Below, piece after piece: positions 1-6,977 of a stretch of DNA of 8,618 nt. The first letter of the stretch is position 1. Each line of letters starts with the position of its first letter. The DNA comes from DATNIC01 sp035604635 (GTDB lineage: Bacteria > Vulcanimicrobiota > Vulcanimicrobiia > Vulcanimicrobiales > Vulcanimicrobiaceae): the NCBI GenBank assembly GCA_035604635.1, contig DATNIC010000112.1:1-8618 (forward strand). Reading direction: 5' to 3'. The notes beneath the pieces are model-generated. The model was not told the origin of the DNA and made no database searches. It saw nothing but the letters and a program-made list of their open reading frames with translations. The position numbers and the translations under genes are program-made.

Positions 1-233
1 TGCTGGCGGACGAGATCGCGCGTCGGTGCGACGATGCACACGTAGCCGCCGGATTTGAGCGCCGTGTCGACCGCGACGCGCATGAGGACCTCGGTCTTGC
101 CCGAACCGGTCGGGGCGCGAAACAGGAACTCGAAGGTTCCATTCTCGAGCCCGGAGACGAACGCGTCGACGGCGGCGCGCTGATCGCTGGTGAGCTCGAA
201 GGTCTCGCCCGGCCGGATGAGCTCGCGCGCCAA
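1..233 (-). CDS. Superfamily 2 helicase/ATPase, N-terminal fragment (runs off the left edge)
   Basis: Only the first 77 or so residues are in the window. Counting from a TTG at 233, a typical pre-Walker segment (FELTSDQRAAVDAF, about residues 12-25) is followed by Walker A APTGSGKT (40-47) and a motif Ia-like APTRDLVRQ (69-77). This order is what DEAD/DEAH, ResIII or PriA-like nucleic acid-dependent ATPases show. The DEAD box and all later motifs lie outside, so the subfamily cannot be named. The same frame is open back to a TGA inside scpB (near 435) and stays protein-like (QAIWKKIEEN) upstream of the TTG. It contains no ATG or GTG there, and no clear ribosome binding site precedes the TTG. 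The real start may be a rare codon such as the ATT at 272. The gene follows scpB in the same direction and may be in the same operon. Family assignment is fairly sure; the start is not. Confidence 0.6.
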   Translation of the reverse strand, partial: MARELIRPGETFELTSDQRAAVDAFVSGLENGTFEFLFRAPTGSGKTEVLMRVAVDTALKSGGYVCIVAPTRDLVRQ

Positions 234-298
234 GGCGACCGCTTGCGAGTTCTCTTCGATTTTTTTCCAAATGGCCTGGGTCGATTGGGGATGCTGGT

Positions 299-886
299 CT
301 AGACTGCCGATGCGTTTGATGATTCGTTCTCGTTTCGGATGGGAAGGCTGAGCTCCGCTGGGACGCCGCTGAAGTCGATCTGCGGCAATTCCTCGAGGGA
401 GCGCAGGCCGAAGGCCTCCAGAAACTCAGGTGTAGTGCGATAGAGGATCGGACGTCCGACGACGTCCTTGCGGCCGCTTTCCTCGATGAAGCGGCGGTCG
501 AGCAGGGTCGCGATCACGCTGTCGGCGCTGACGCCGCGGATCGCTTCAATATCGGTCTTCGTCACCGGGCCGCCCTCATCGCGCTCTTGATACGCGATGA
601 TCGAGAGCGTCTCGAGCGCGGCGGGCGACAGGTTGGTCTTGGGGGGCAGCAGATACTCTTCGACGACCTCGCGCGCCGCCGGGGTGCTGGCGAACCGGTA
701 GCCTCCGGCAATCTCGCGCAGGATCATGCCGCGGTCCGCGAAGTCGGCTTCGATCTGCGCCAAGGCTTGCGTGACCTCGACCTCCGACGCCTTCGTCAAC
801 TTGGCGAGCTCCTTGATCGAGAGCGCCTCGCTTGCAACGAAGAGCAGCGCCTCGACCTCGAGCTGCAAGGCGGCGGTCTCGACCAT
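299..886 (-). CDS. scpB: Segregation and condensation protein B
   Basis: ScpB dimerises through winged-helix domains and binds the kleisin ScpA, completing the SMC-ScpAB condensin that organises and segregates the chromosome. The first winged helix covers about residues 6-70 (EVEALLFVASEALSIKELAKL, ending near GGYRFAST). The second covers about 83-165 (LSPAALETLSIIAYQE, then IEAIRGVSADSVIATLLDR and GRPILYRTTPEFLEAFGL), all diagnostic of the family. Length is about 195 residues, normal. Most homologues read AYKQP(V/I)T in the second domain. Here a short acidic/glycine stretch, RDEGG, sits between AYQE and PVT. I chose the ATG at 886, one base after the scpA stop (TGAgATG). A GTG at 898 would add four residues and overlap scpA by 11 nt. 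Neither has a good Shine-Dalgarno sequence, so translational coupling to scpA is likely. Confidence 0.95.
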   Translation of the reverse strand: MVETAALQLEVEALLFVASEALSIKELAKLTKASEVEVTQALAQIEADFADRGMILREIAGGYRFASTPAAREVVEEYLLPPKTNLSPAALETLSIIAYQERDEGGPVTKTDIEAIRGVSADSVIATLLDRRFIEESGRKDVVGRPILYRTTPEFLEAFGLRSLEELPQIDFSGVPAELSLPIRNENESSNASAV

Positions 887-887
887 C

Positions 888-1625
888 TCAGCTTGCACGC
901 TGCGGATCCGCGGGTAGGAGCCGGATGTCGCCGAACGCCGTCTCTTGCTCGACGACGATGCGGTTGCGCCGGATCAGTTCGAGGATCGCCAGGAACGTCA
1001 CGATGATCGCGAGCTTGTCGAGGGCCTCGCACAGTATGAAGAAACTGACTCCGCCGGCACGCACCCGCCCGAGCACGTAGTTCATCTGCTCGAGCAGCGA
1101 GACGCGCTCGCGCACGATCGTCCTCTTTTCCGGGCGCGCGTTGCGCAGCGCCGCGAGGAGCGCATTGGCGAGTTTTGCGCTGTCGATGCGGTAGCGCTGG
1201 ACCATCTCGGTCGAGGGATCTCCGGCATCGCGAAGGTAGTACGCGCTCGCCTCGGCCGCACGCGCGCGCAGGTCGTCGCCGGCCTCGCGATACTTCGAGT
1301 AGATGAGCAGACGCTCGCGCAGGCGGGCCTCGACGGCTTCGGCCGATTCCTCGCCGGATTCGAAGTCGGCCGGGATCGGCGGAAGCAGCGATTTCGATTT
1401 CAGGAAAAGGAGCGTGGACGCGATCACGAGATATTCGGCCGCGAGCTCGAAGTCGAGCGCTTCCATCATCCGAACGTACGCGAGATATTGATCGGCGACG
1501 ACGGATAGCCGCACCGTCGCGATGTCGAGTTGCCGTTCTTTCACCAGGTTTAATAAAAGGTCCAGCGGACCGTCAAAGACGTCGAGTGAGACGCGACAGG
1601 CACGCTCCTCGACCGGCATCGGCAT
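888..1625 (-). CDS. scpA: Segregation and condensation protein A (kleisin)
   Basis: ScpA is the kleisin subunit that bridges the heads of the SMC dimer and recruits ScpB. The N-terminal signature FDGPLDLLLNLV (about residues 17-28) and the following KERQLDIATVRLSVVADQYLAYV are the SMC-neck-binding helical region. A stretch rich in charged residues lies in the middle. The C-terminal winged helix is clear in TFLAILELIRRNRIVVEQE and FGDIRL near the end. Length is about 245 residues, typical. The start ATG at 1625 overlaps the NUDIX stop by one base (TGATG), a coupling arrangement. A TTG one codon upstream and an ATG two codons downstream are alternatives that change little. It is followed directly by scpB, the usual pairing. 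Confidence 0.95.
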   Translation of the reverse strand: MPMPVEERACRVSLDVFDGPLDLLLNLVKERQLDIATVRLSVVADQYLAYVRMMEALDFELAAEYLVIASTLLFLKSKSLLPPIPADFESGEESAEAVEARLRERLLIYSKYREAGDDLRARAAEASAYYLRDAGDPSTEMVQRYRIDSAKLANALLAALRNARPEKRTIVRERVSLLEQMNYVLGRVRAGGVSFFILCEALDKLAIIVTFLAILELIRRNRIVVEQETAFGDIRLLPADPQRAS

Positions 1626-2113
1626 CAACTTGCGGGAGTTTCCCTCGCCGTCATCGGAACCGGCGCGGTCTCCGGCTCGAAGACCGCGTCACCTTCGCGT
1701 TCGATGTATTCCATCGCCAAATCAACCAATCGTTTCTCGTTTACGTATTTGAGCGCGCGCTTCGCGGCGCGGATCTCGAACCAGGCTGCCTCGTCGACTT
1801 CGTGGTCGTGGTTGGCCGTATCGCCCGAGAGATACCGCATCAAATAGAAGTGGACGGATTTTTTGTGCTTACTGCGGTTCAAGTAGAACCAGTACGATAT
1901 GTCGGACAGCTTGCTCAGGATCTCAGCCCAACACCCGGTCTCTTCCCGGACCTCCCGGAGCGCCGCTTGCTCGTGGGTTTCGCGGGCCTCGACGTGGCCT
2001 TTGGGGAGCGACCACACACGCGGATTCCCCCGCCCAATGAGCAGCGCTTCATACGCCGACCCTTGGCGACGGAGCACTAGTCCCCCGGCGGAGACCTCGT
2101 ATTTGATCCGCAT
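1625..2113 (-). CDS. NUDIX hydrolase (MutT / diadenosine polyphosphate hydrolase-like)
   Basis: This is a NUDIX-fold pyrophosphohydrolase acting on a nucleoside diphosphate linked to another group. The NUDIX box is complete from G39 to C61: G39, E45, then R53-E54-V-R-E57-E58-T-G60, with Cys in the last, usually hydrophobic, position. The flanking pattern (YEVSAGGLVLRR at the start, WSLPKGH before the box, KSVHFYLMRY after it, EVDEAAWF later) resembles bacterial MutT-like and Ap4A/Ap6A hydrolase proteins. The substrate cannot be read from sequence. The last 20 or so residues are Pro/Thr/Glu-rich and probably disordered. I chose the ATG at 2113 because GGAAAG lies 5 nt upstream; a GTG at 2119 would overlap that site. 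The gene sits between gcvPB and scpA and overlaps scpA by one base. Its link to chromosome segregation is positional only. Confidence 0.9.
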   Translation of the reverse strand: MRIKYEVSAGGLVLRRQGSAYEALLIGRGNPRVWSLPKGHVEARETHEQAALREVREETGCWAEILSKLSDISYWFYLNRSKHKKSVHFYLMRYLSGDTANHDHEVDEAAWFEIRAAKRALKYVNEKRLVDLAMEYIEREGDAVFEPETAPVPMTARETPAS

Positions 2114-2134
2114 GACCACTTTCCGAGAGAGTCA

Positions 2135-2158
2135 AGGCGGAGCACTTCTGCTCCGCCT
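2135..2158 (-). terminator. Perfect 10-bp hairpin between gcvPB and the NUDIX gene
   Basis: The arms AGGCGGAGCA and TGCTCCGCCT pair without mismatch around a CTTC loop. The hairpin lies 13 nt after the gcvPB stop and 21 nt before the NUDIX start. Downstream on the minus strand the sequence is TTGACTCTCT, pyrimidine-rich but not a true U-tract, so it would be a weak terminator at best. If the extended -10 promoter at 2171-2179 is used, the hairpin would instead sit at the very 5' end of the NUDIX-scpAB mRNA. The structure is certain; its role is not. Confidence 0.6.
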
Positions 2159-2170
2159 CTAGTTACTCAC

Positions 2171-2179
2171 ATTATATCA
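2171..2179 (-). promoter_or_regulatory. Extended -10 promoter candidate for NUDIX-scpA-scpB
   Basis: The minus strand reads TGATATAAT, a perfect TATAAT hexamer with the TGn extension, overlapping the gcvPB stop codon (TAA at 2174-2172). There is no convincing -35 box at 16-18 bp, as is often the case for extended -10 promoters. Transcription would begin near 2164, about 50 nt before the NUDIX start and just ahead of the 10-bp hairpin. AT-rich hexamers are scarce in this GC-rich DNA, which adds some weight. Confidence 0.45.
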
Positions 2180-3707
2180 ACCGGCTCCAAGAAGGAGCGC
2201 TCCCGGAGGGGGGCTCCGGCGGCCTCCAGCGGAGGTCCGGCTGGCGGGCAGCCCGGGCCTCATCGAGCCTCCCGACCGGGGTCAGCCGCGGGGCGGAGAG
2301 GATCGCGGCCGGGTTCGCCTGGGCGGTTGCGACGATCTCCTTGAGGGCCTCGATGAAGCCGTCCAGGGTCTCTTTGGACTCGGTCTCGGTCGGCTCGACC
2401 ATGAGACATTCGGGGACCAGCAAGGGGAAGTAGATCGTCGGGGCATGATAGCCGCGATCGAGCAGTGCCTTGGCGAGGTCGAGCGCGCGGACGCCGGTCT
2501 CGCGCTTGAGCGTCTGTGCGGAGGCGACGAACTCGTGGCGGCATGGCTCGTCATACGGAATGTCTAGGACGTCGCGCAGCCCGGCCCGCACGTAGTTGGC
2601 GTTGAGGACGGCGAGCTGCGAGACCCGCGAGAGGCCTTCAAGTCCGTTCGCGTAGACATAGGTCAGCGCGCGAACGACGTGCGCGAAGTTCGACCAGAAC
2701 GAACGCATCGGGCCGATCGAAAGCGGCCGCTCGAATTCGAGCCGGAAAACCTCATCGTCGCTGGCGCGCCACCCGTTCCCGCTCCCGCCGCTTGCGGTAA
2801 CGACGGGCGTGGGCAAAAAATCGACCAAGTGCGCGGCGACGCCAAGCGGACCGGCTCCAGCCCCGCCGCCGCCGTGCGGGATCGAGAAAGTCTTGTGCAG
2901 GTTCAAGTGCATGAGGTCGAAGCCCATGTCGCCGGGCCGCGCATTCCCCATGAGCGCGTTCGCGTTGGCGCCGTCGTAGTACATCAGGCCGCCCGCATCG
3001 TGGACGACGCGCGCGATTTCGGCGATGTGATCCTCGAAGAGTCCGAGCGTGTTCGGATTGGTCATCATGCAGACCGCGGTGTTCGCTCCGACCGCTTCGC
3101 GCAAGACGATCGGGTCGACGCGACCGCGCGCGTCGGACTTCAGCGAGATGACCTTGTACCCGACCATCGCTGCCGAGGCGGGATTCGTCCCATGCGCCGT
3201 GTCCGGAACGATCACCGCGTTACGCGCGCTCTCGCCGCGCGCAGCGAAGTAGGCCTTGGAGATCAGAAGCGCCGCCAGCTCGGCGTGGGCGCCGGCCGCC
3301 GGATTGAGCGAGAAGGCCGCCATCCCGAACAGCGAGGAGAGCGCGCGCTCGAGTTCCCACATGATCGCAAGCGCGCCCTGCGAGAGCGCGTCCGGCGCGA
3401 ACGGATGCAAGTCGCGCAGCGGCGGAAGCGCCGCAGCGGCCTCGTTCACGCGCGGGTTGTACTTCATCGTGCACGATCCCAGCGGATAAAATGCGCTGTC
3501 AATCCCAAACGTGCGCTGCGAGAGGCGGGTGAAGTGACGAACGACGTCGAGTTCGCTGTTGTCGGGTAAGGGCAGCTCATCGCGCACGAGCTTGCGCGGT
3601 AAGAGCTCCGCGATCTCCGGCCCGTCTTCGAAATAGCGATTGGCACGGCCGTCTTGGCCGGTCTCGAAGATCAACGGGATCGGCTCTCGTTCAGTCCCGG
3701 ACGGCAA
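2172..3707 (-). CDS. gcvPB: Glycine dehydrogenase (decarboxylating) subunit 2
   Basis: This is the PLP-binding half of the split P-protein. With GcvPA it decarboxylates glycine and passes the aminomethyl group to the lipoyl arm of GcvH. YPLGSCTMKYNP (residues 74-85) is the conserved P-protein signature. YYDGANANA (243-251) precedes the PLP lysine K272 in HLNLHKTFS, followed by the glycine-rich loop GGGGAGAGP. At 511 residues it is slightly long. The family usually ends near the LDEARAARQPDLRW stretch, but here a Pro/Ser-rich tail of about 18 residues continues, encoded by a repeat-dense segment. Start: TTG at 3707 with GGAG six nt upstream, overlapping gcvPA by 17 nt. An ATG start is absent from this end; a second TTG at codon 12 is less well placed. 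It is probably translated by coupling with gcvPA. Confidence 0.96.
   Translation of the reverse strand: MPSGTEREPIPLIFETGQDGRANRYFEDGPEIAELLPRKLVRDELPLPDNSELDVVRHFTRLSQRTFGIDSAFYPLGSCTMKYNPRVNEAAAALPPLRDLHPFAPDALSQGALAIMWELERALSSLFGMAAFSLNPAAGAHAELAALLISKAYFAARGESARNAVIVPDTAHGTNPASAAMVGYKVISLKSDARGRVDPIVLREAVGANTAVCMMTNPNTLGLFEDHIAEIARVVHDAGGLMYYDGANANALMGNARPGDMGFDLMHLNLHKTFSIPHGGGGAGAGPLGVAAHLVDFLPTPVVTASGGSGNGWRASDDEVFRLEFERPLSIGPMRSFWSNFAHVVRALTYVYANGLEGLSRVSQLAVLNANYVRAGLRDVLDIPYDEPCRHEFVASAQTLKRETGVRALDLAKALLDRGYHAPTIYFPLLVPECLMVEPTETESKETLDGFIEALKEIVATAQANPAAILSAPRLTPVGRLDEARAARQPDLRWRPPEPPSGSAPSWSRLI
2184..2235. repeat. Cluster of GGAGC/GCTCC and GGAGG/CCTCC inverted repeats at the 3' end of gcvPB
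   Basis: Three short hairpins follow one another inside the gcvPB tail codons. They are GCTCC-aagaa-GGAGC (2184-2198), CCGGAG-ggggg-CTCCGG (2203-2219) and CCTCC-agc-GGAGG (2223-2235). The same GGAGC/GCTCC word recurs in the hairpin at 2135-2158. Each stem is only 5-6 bp, so single ones could be chance in GC-rich DNA. Their tandem placement over the last gcvPB codons is what stands out. They may affect mRNA 3'-end stability or folding. Confidence 0.4.
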
Positions 3708-5070
3708 CGCGCGCTCCGGGACGGGTTGTGAATTCGGACAGTGCCGCGACGAGGCGGGCGATCTGCGCTTGCGTGGTCAGCTCGGTTGCCGCCATGAGGA
3801 CGCAGTCGCGCAGCTCCGGATACCAGCGCCCCAAATCGACGCCTCCCAGAATCTTGCAGCCCTCCAGGTAAGTCAGGACGTCTGCGGCGCGGCCGGGGAC
3901 CCGCACAACGACCTCATTGAAGAAATGCGCGCCGAAGCGCCGCTCGAAACCCTGCAGCGCGCCGACGCGCTTGACCAGCTCGTGCGCGCGGCGCAGGTTG
4001 AGCGAGGCGCACGCGTTCAAGCCGGTCCTGCCCAGCGCGGCCAGATAGATCGTCGCCGTCAATGCGCAATGCGCTTGGTTGGTGCAGATGTTCGAGGTCG
4101 CTTTCTCGCGCCGGATGTGCTGCTCGCGCGCCTGCAGCGTCAGGACGTAAGCGTCACGGCCTTCCTTGTCGAGCGTCTTGCCGACGAGCCGGCCGGGGAT
4201 GCGCCGCAAATGCTCGTTGGTCGTCGCGATGAATCCGACATGCGGCCCTCCGTATGCGACCGCGACGCCGAACGATTGGCCCTCACCGACCGCGATGTCG
4301 GCGCCCCACGACGCCGGCGTTGCAAGCGCGGCCAGCGCGAGCGCTTCCGCCGTCACGCTGATGAGGAGCGTCCCGCTCGCGCGAAGCGTCGCTGCGAGGT
4401 CGCGCGGCAGCGGATCGATCGTACCGAAGAAATTCGGTGACTGGACGACGACGGCCGCATACCCTTTGCCGCCAACCGCCTCGGCCAACCCGGAGAAATC
4501 CGTCCGGCCGTCGGACGAGTATGCTAGCTCGTCGATCCGGAGCTCCATGCCGTCCGCGTATGTTTGCAGGACCGCGCGATAGTTCGGGTGGACGGCGCGC
4601 GAGACGAGCATCTTGCGACGGCCGGTCGCGTTGACGGCCATGATCGCGCCCTCGGCGAGCGCGGTCGCTCCATCGTAGACCGAAGCGTTCGCGACGTCGA
4701 GGCCGGTCAAGAGTGCGACGTAGGTCTGCCACTCGTAGATCGCTTGCAAGTACCCTTGCGAGACTTCCGCCTGATACGGCGTATACGAGGTCAGAAACTC
4801 GCCGCGCATCGAGAGCGCCGCGATAACCGGAGGGACGTAGTGCCGGTAGGCGCCCGCACCGAGAAACGACGTGTACTCCTGGGCGCTGTTGCGCCCGGCA
4901 AGCGCGGTCATCCGGTCGAGCAGTTGCGATTCCGCGAGGGCCGGCGGGACGCTGATCGGCGCGCGAACGGCGACGGCATCCGGGACGTGCACCAGCTCTT
5001 CGAGCGAGCCGGCGCCGACTGCGCGCAGCATCTCCTCGATGTCGCGCTGCGTATGAGGTGTATAGCTCAA
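3691..5070 (-). CDS. gcvPA: Glycine dehydrogenase (decarboxylating) subunit 1
   Basis: This is the N-terminal-half homologue of the P-protein; it pairs with GcvPB to form the active heterotetramer. Recognisable blocks, numbered from the TTG start, are YTPHTQRDIEEML at the N-terminus, FLGAGAYRHYVPPV near residue 70, TSYTPYQAEVSQGYLQAIYEWQT near 95-117, and REQHIRREKATSNICTNQA near 335-353, all typical of the subunit. The frame is open upstream to 5127. Starting there would give a 19-residue extension overlapping gcvH that lacks family character. The TTG at 5070 lies one base after the gcvH stop (TAGcTTG) and gives a 459-residue protein beginning MSYTPHT, as homologues do. No clear Shine-Dalgarno precedes it, so translation is probably coupled to gcvH. 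Confidence 0.95.
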   Translation of the reverse strand: MSYTPHTQRDIEEMLRAVGAGSLEELVHVPDAVAVRAPISVPPALAESQLLDRMTALAGRNSAQEYTSFLGAGAYRHYVPPVIAALSMRGEFLTSYTPYQAEVSQGYLQAIYEWQTYVALLTGLDVANASVYDGATALAEGAIMAVNATGRRKMLVSRAVHPNYRAVLQTYADGMELRIDELAYSSDGRTDFSGLAEAVGGKGYAAVVVQSPNFFGTIDPLPRDLAATLRASGTLLISVTAEALALAALATPASWGADIAVGEGQSFGVAVAYGGPHVGFIATTNEHLRRIPGRLVGKTLDKEGRDAYVLTLQAREQHIRREKATSNICTNQAHCALTATIYLAALGRTGLNACASLNLRRAHELVKRVGALQGFERRFGAHFFNEVVVRVPGRAADVLTYLEGCKILGGVDLGRWYPELRDCVLMAATELTTQAQIARLVAALSEFTTRPGARVAVRD

Positions 5071-5071
5071 G

Positions 5072-5458
5072 CTATTTTTGTTCGGCGATAAACGCGTCGT
5101 ATTGGTCGCCGGAGAGGAGCTTCTCACGATCCTTCGCGTCGGCGACCTTCACCTTGAAGAGCCAGCCTTCACCGAATGGATCGCGGTTGACTTTCGCCGG
5201 CTCATCTTCGAGCGAGCCGTTGACTTCGATGATCTCGCCGCCGACCGGCGTAAAGAGGTCCGAGACGGCCTTCACGGATTCGACGACGCCGCTATTGCCG
5301 AACTGCTTGACCGCGCTGCCGACGCGCGGCAACTCGACGTAGACGATGTCCCCCAGTGACTCTTGCGCGTAGTTGCTGATCCCGACGGTCGCGACATCTC
5401 CGTCGAACTTCACCCATTCGTGCTCTTTGCTGAACAACAGGCCGCTAGGCTGCGCCAC
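5072..5458 (-). CDS. gcvH: Glycine cleavage system H protein (lipoyl carrier)
   Basis: GcvH carries the aminomethyl intermediate on a lipoyl lysine from the P-protein to GcvT and is then reoxidised by dihydrolipoamide dehydrogenase. The lipoylation site is K63 in GVVESVKAVSD. The N-terminal SKEHEWVKF, the YAQESLGDIVYVELP block and the glycine-rich GEGWLFKVK later complete the biotinyl/lipoyl fold. Length is 128 residues, normal. It starts with GTG at 5458, preceded by a good GAGGGG ribosome binding site 8 nt upstream, in the 17-nt gap after gcvT. No lipoyl ligase, lipoyl synthase or L-protein gene is in the window. Confidence 0.97.
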   Translation of the reverse strand: MAQPSGLLFSKEHEWVKFDGDVATVGISNYAQESLGDIVYVELPRVGSAVKQFGNSGVVESVKAVSDLFTPVGGEIIEVNGSLEDEPAKVNRDPFGEGWLFKVKVADAKDREKLLSGDQYDAFIAEQK

Positions 5459-5475
5459 TCGCGTATCCCCTCGCC

Positions 5476-6555
5476 TTAAGCTCTTTTGTAAAACGGCAGT
5501 TTGACGACTTCGGCTTCGTGTTCGACGCCGCGAATCCGGATGCTTAGCCGCGCCCCCGGTTGCGTAACATCGGGCCGCAGCAGCGCCGTTGCGATGTTTC
5601 GTCCTACGGAAGGACCGACCGAGCCACTGCGGACTTCACCGACGACGGCGCCGCCGTGGACAACTTCGTACCCGGGGCGGGCCGGAGCTTTCCCGCTCAT
5701 CACCAGCCCCGCGATGCGCGGGTAGCTGTCCGCGTCGCGCTGTCGCTCGAGGGCGGTCTTCCCGGTAAACCGCGGCTTCTCGAACTTGACCGCCCAACCC
5801 AAGCCGGCTTGCAGCGGTGAGATATCCTCCTCGAGCTCGTGACCGTAGAGAGGCATTCCCGCTTCAAGCCGCAGCACGTCGCGCGCACCGAGCCCCGCCG
5901 GCTCTAGCCCCGCCGTTCGTCCGGCTTCGAGCAGGCGCCGCCAGACCGCAGCTGCGTCCCCGGCTGCGATGAAGAGTTCGAAGCCGTCTTCTCCGGTGTA
6001 GCCGGTTCGAGCGACCAGCGCCGGGCGGCTGCACGCCGTCATCCGCGCGCTCGAATAGTAGCGCAGCGCGGCGGGGTCGCGGTCGACGAGCGGACCGAGA
6101 ATCTCGATGGAGCGCGGGCCCTGCAAGGCGATCAGCGCGCTGTCCGCGCGGCGATCCGTGAGCGCAACGTCGCCCGAGCGTCTTTGGGTCAAGAGCGCCC
6201 ACATCTTGTCGGCGTTGGATGCGTTGCAGACCAGGAGCCACCGGTCGTCGAGCCGGTAGAAGATCACGTCGTCGTGCGTCCCGCCGGACTCGTTGCAAAA
6301 TAAATTGTAGCGCGCGCCGCCGGGCTTCATCGTCGAAACCAGATTGACCGTCAACGCATCGGCCCACGGCCCGACGTCCTCGCCACGCAGTTCGAACTGC
6401 GCCATGTGCGAGAGATCGAACAGTCCCGCTCGATGGCGAACGGCGCCGTGCTCTTGCAAGATCCCCGCGTACTGCACCGGCATCTCGAAGCCCGCAAACG
6501 GGACCATCCGTGCGCCCAATGCGACGTGCTCGGAATAGAGCGGGGTCCGCTTCAT
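5476..6555 (-). CDS. gcvT: Aminomethyltransferase (glycine cleavage T protein)
   Basis: GcvT transfers the methylene group from aminomethyl-lipoyl GcvH to tetrahydrofolate, releasing ammonia and giving 5,10-methylene-THF. The N-terminal PFAGFEMPVQY (residues 19-29) and GLFDLSHMAQFELRG (44-58) are typical. The acidic pair D95-D96 in GGTHDDVIFY covers the folate-site aspartate of the family, and VCNASN (109-114) follows. YTGEDGFELF and GLGARDVLRLEAGMPLYG mark the middle and LPFYKRA the C-terminus. At 359 residues it matches family length. The ATG at 6555 overlaps the upstream thioesterase stop by one base (TGATG) and has no obvious Shine-Dalgarno, so coupling is likely. I see no glycine riboswitch in front of it, because the upstream DNA is coding. 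Confidence 0.97.
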   Translation of the reverse strand: MKRTPLYSEHVALGARMVPFAGFEMPVQYAGILQEHGAVRHRAGLFDLSHMAQFELRGEDVGPWADALTVNLVSTMKPGGARYNLFCNESGGTHDDVIFYRLDDRWLLVCNASNADKMWALLTQRRSGDVALTDRRADSALIALQGPRSIEILGPLVDRDPAALRYYSSARMTACSRPALVARTGYTGEDGFELFIAAGDAAAVWRRLLEAGRTAGLEPAGLGARDVLRLEAGMPLYGHELEEDISPLQAGLGWAVKFEKPRFTGKTALERQRDADSYPRIAGLVMSGKAPARPGYEVVHGGAVVGEVRSGSVGPSVGRNIATALLRPDVTQPGARLSIRIRGVEHEAEVVKLPFYKRA

Positions 6556-6977
6556 CAGCGATTCGGGTTGAAGAAGTTTAACGTCGAGTGCGCGACGAGT
6601 CGGTCCCCGCTATAGACGGAGACCTCACCGAAGACGATCCGCCTCCCCGCTTTGAGCACCTTGGCGCGCGCGATCAGGTCGTGGGGCGGCCGGGCCGGCG
6701 CAAGGAAATTGCACACCATCTCCGCGGTCACCGTGTCCTCCTCGCGGCCGTAGAGCGACGCGTGCGCAAGATAGAATGCCGTATCGCACAGGCTTGCGAT
6801 CGCGCCGCCGTGGACGGCGCCGACACCGTTGGTGATCTCCTCGCGAAACGGCATGCGCATGACGGCCGCGCCGTGGGCCAATGACTCGAGCCGAATGTCC
6901 AAGATGTCGACGAACTTTGCCCGATGCGCTTCCCAGTCGCGCCGGACGGCGTCCAAGTCGACGTCGCCTTTGTTCAC
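6555..6977 (-). CDS. PaaI-type hotdog-fold thioesterase
   Basis: This small hotdog protein probably hydrolyses an acyl- or aryl-CoA thioester. The motif N50-G-V-G-A-V-H56-G-G58, followed by ASLCD65TAFYLA, matches the PaaI family active site (N..G..HGG......D.A), with D65 at the catalytic acidic position. The second half (VTAEMVCNFLAPA and the closing RLVAHSTLNFF) is the usual hotdog sheet. The frame is open upstream to 7160, but that part overlaps speE and is an Arg-rich shadow. I chose the GTG at 6977, which overlaps the speE stop as GTGA and yields a normal 140-residue protein. The substrate is unknown. Nothing ties it biochemically to the polyamine or glycine genes on either side, though its overlaps with both show it belongs to the operon. 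Confidence 0.9.
   Translation of the reverse strand: MNKGDVDLDAVRRDWEAHRAKFVDILDIRLESLAHGAAVMRMPFREEITNGVGAVHGGAIASLCDTAFYLAHASLYGREEDTVTAEMVCNFLAPARPPHDLIARAKVLKAGRRIVFGEVSVYSGDRLVAHSTLNFFNPNR

Noticed and set aside
945..1508. 187-codon plus-strand frame opposite scpA
   Set aside because: Its periodic charged residues follow from the complement of scpA codons; no independent support.
2679..3569. 296-codon plus-strand frame opposite gcvPB
   Set aside because: No motif, low-complexity Arg/Val/Gly composition, and it mirrors a well-supported PLP enzyme.
3640..4440. 266-codon plus-strand frame opposite gcvPA
   Set aside because: A shadow of gcvPA with no family features or start signal.
5071..5127. 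N-terminal extension of GcvPA
   Set aside because: It overlaps the end of gcvH and lacks similarity to GcvPA N-termini, whereas the TTG at 5070 yields the conserved SYTPHT start.
6556..6700. Glycine riboswitch upstream of gcvT
   Set aside because: The DNA there is the coding end of the thioesterase gene and shows no aptamer-like conserved core.
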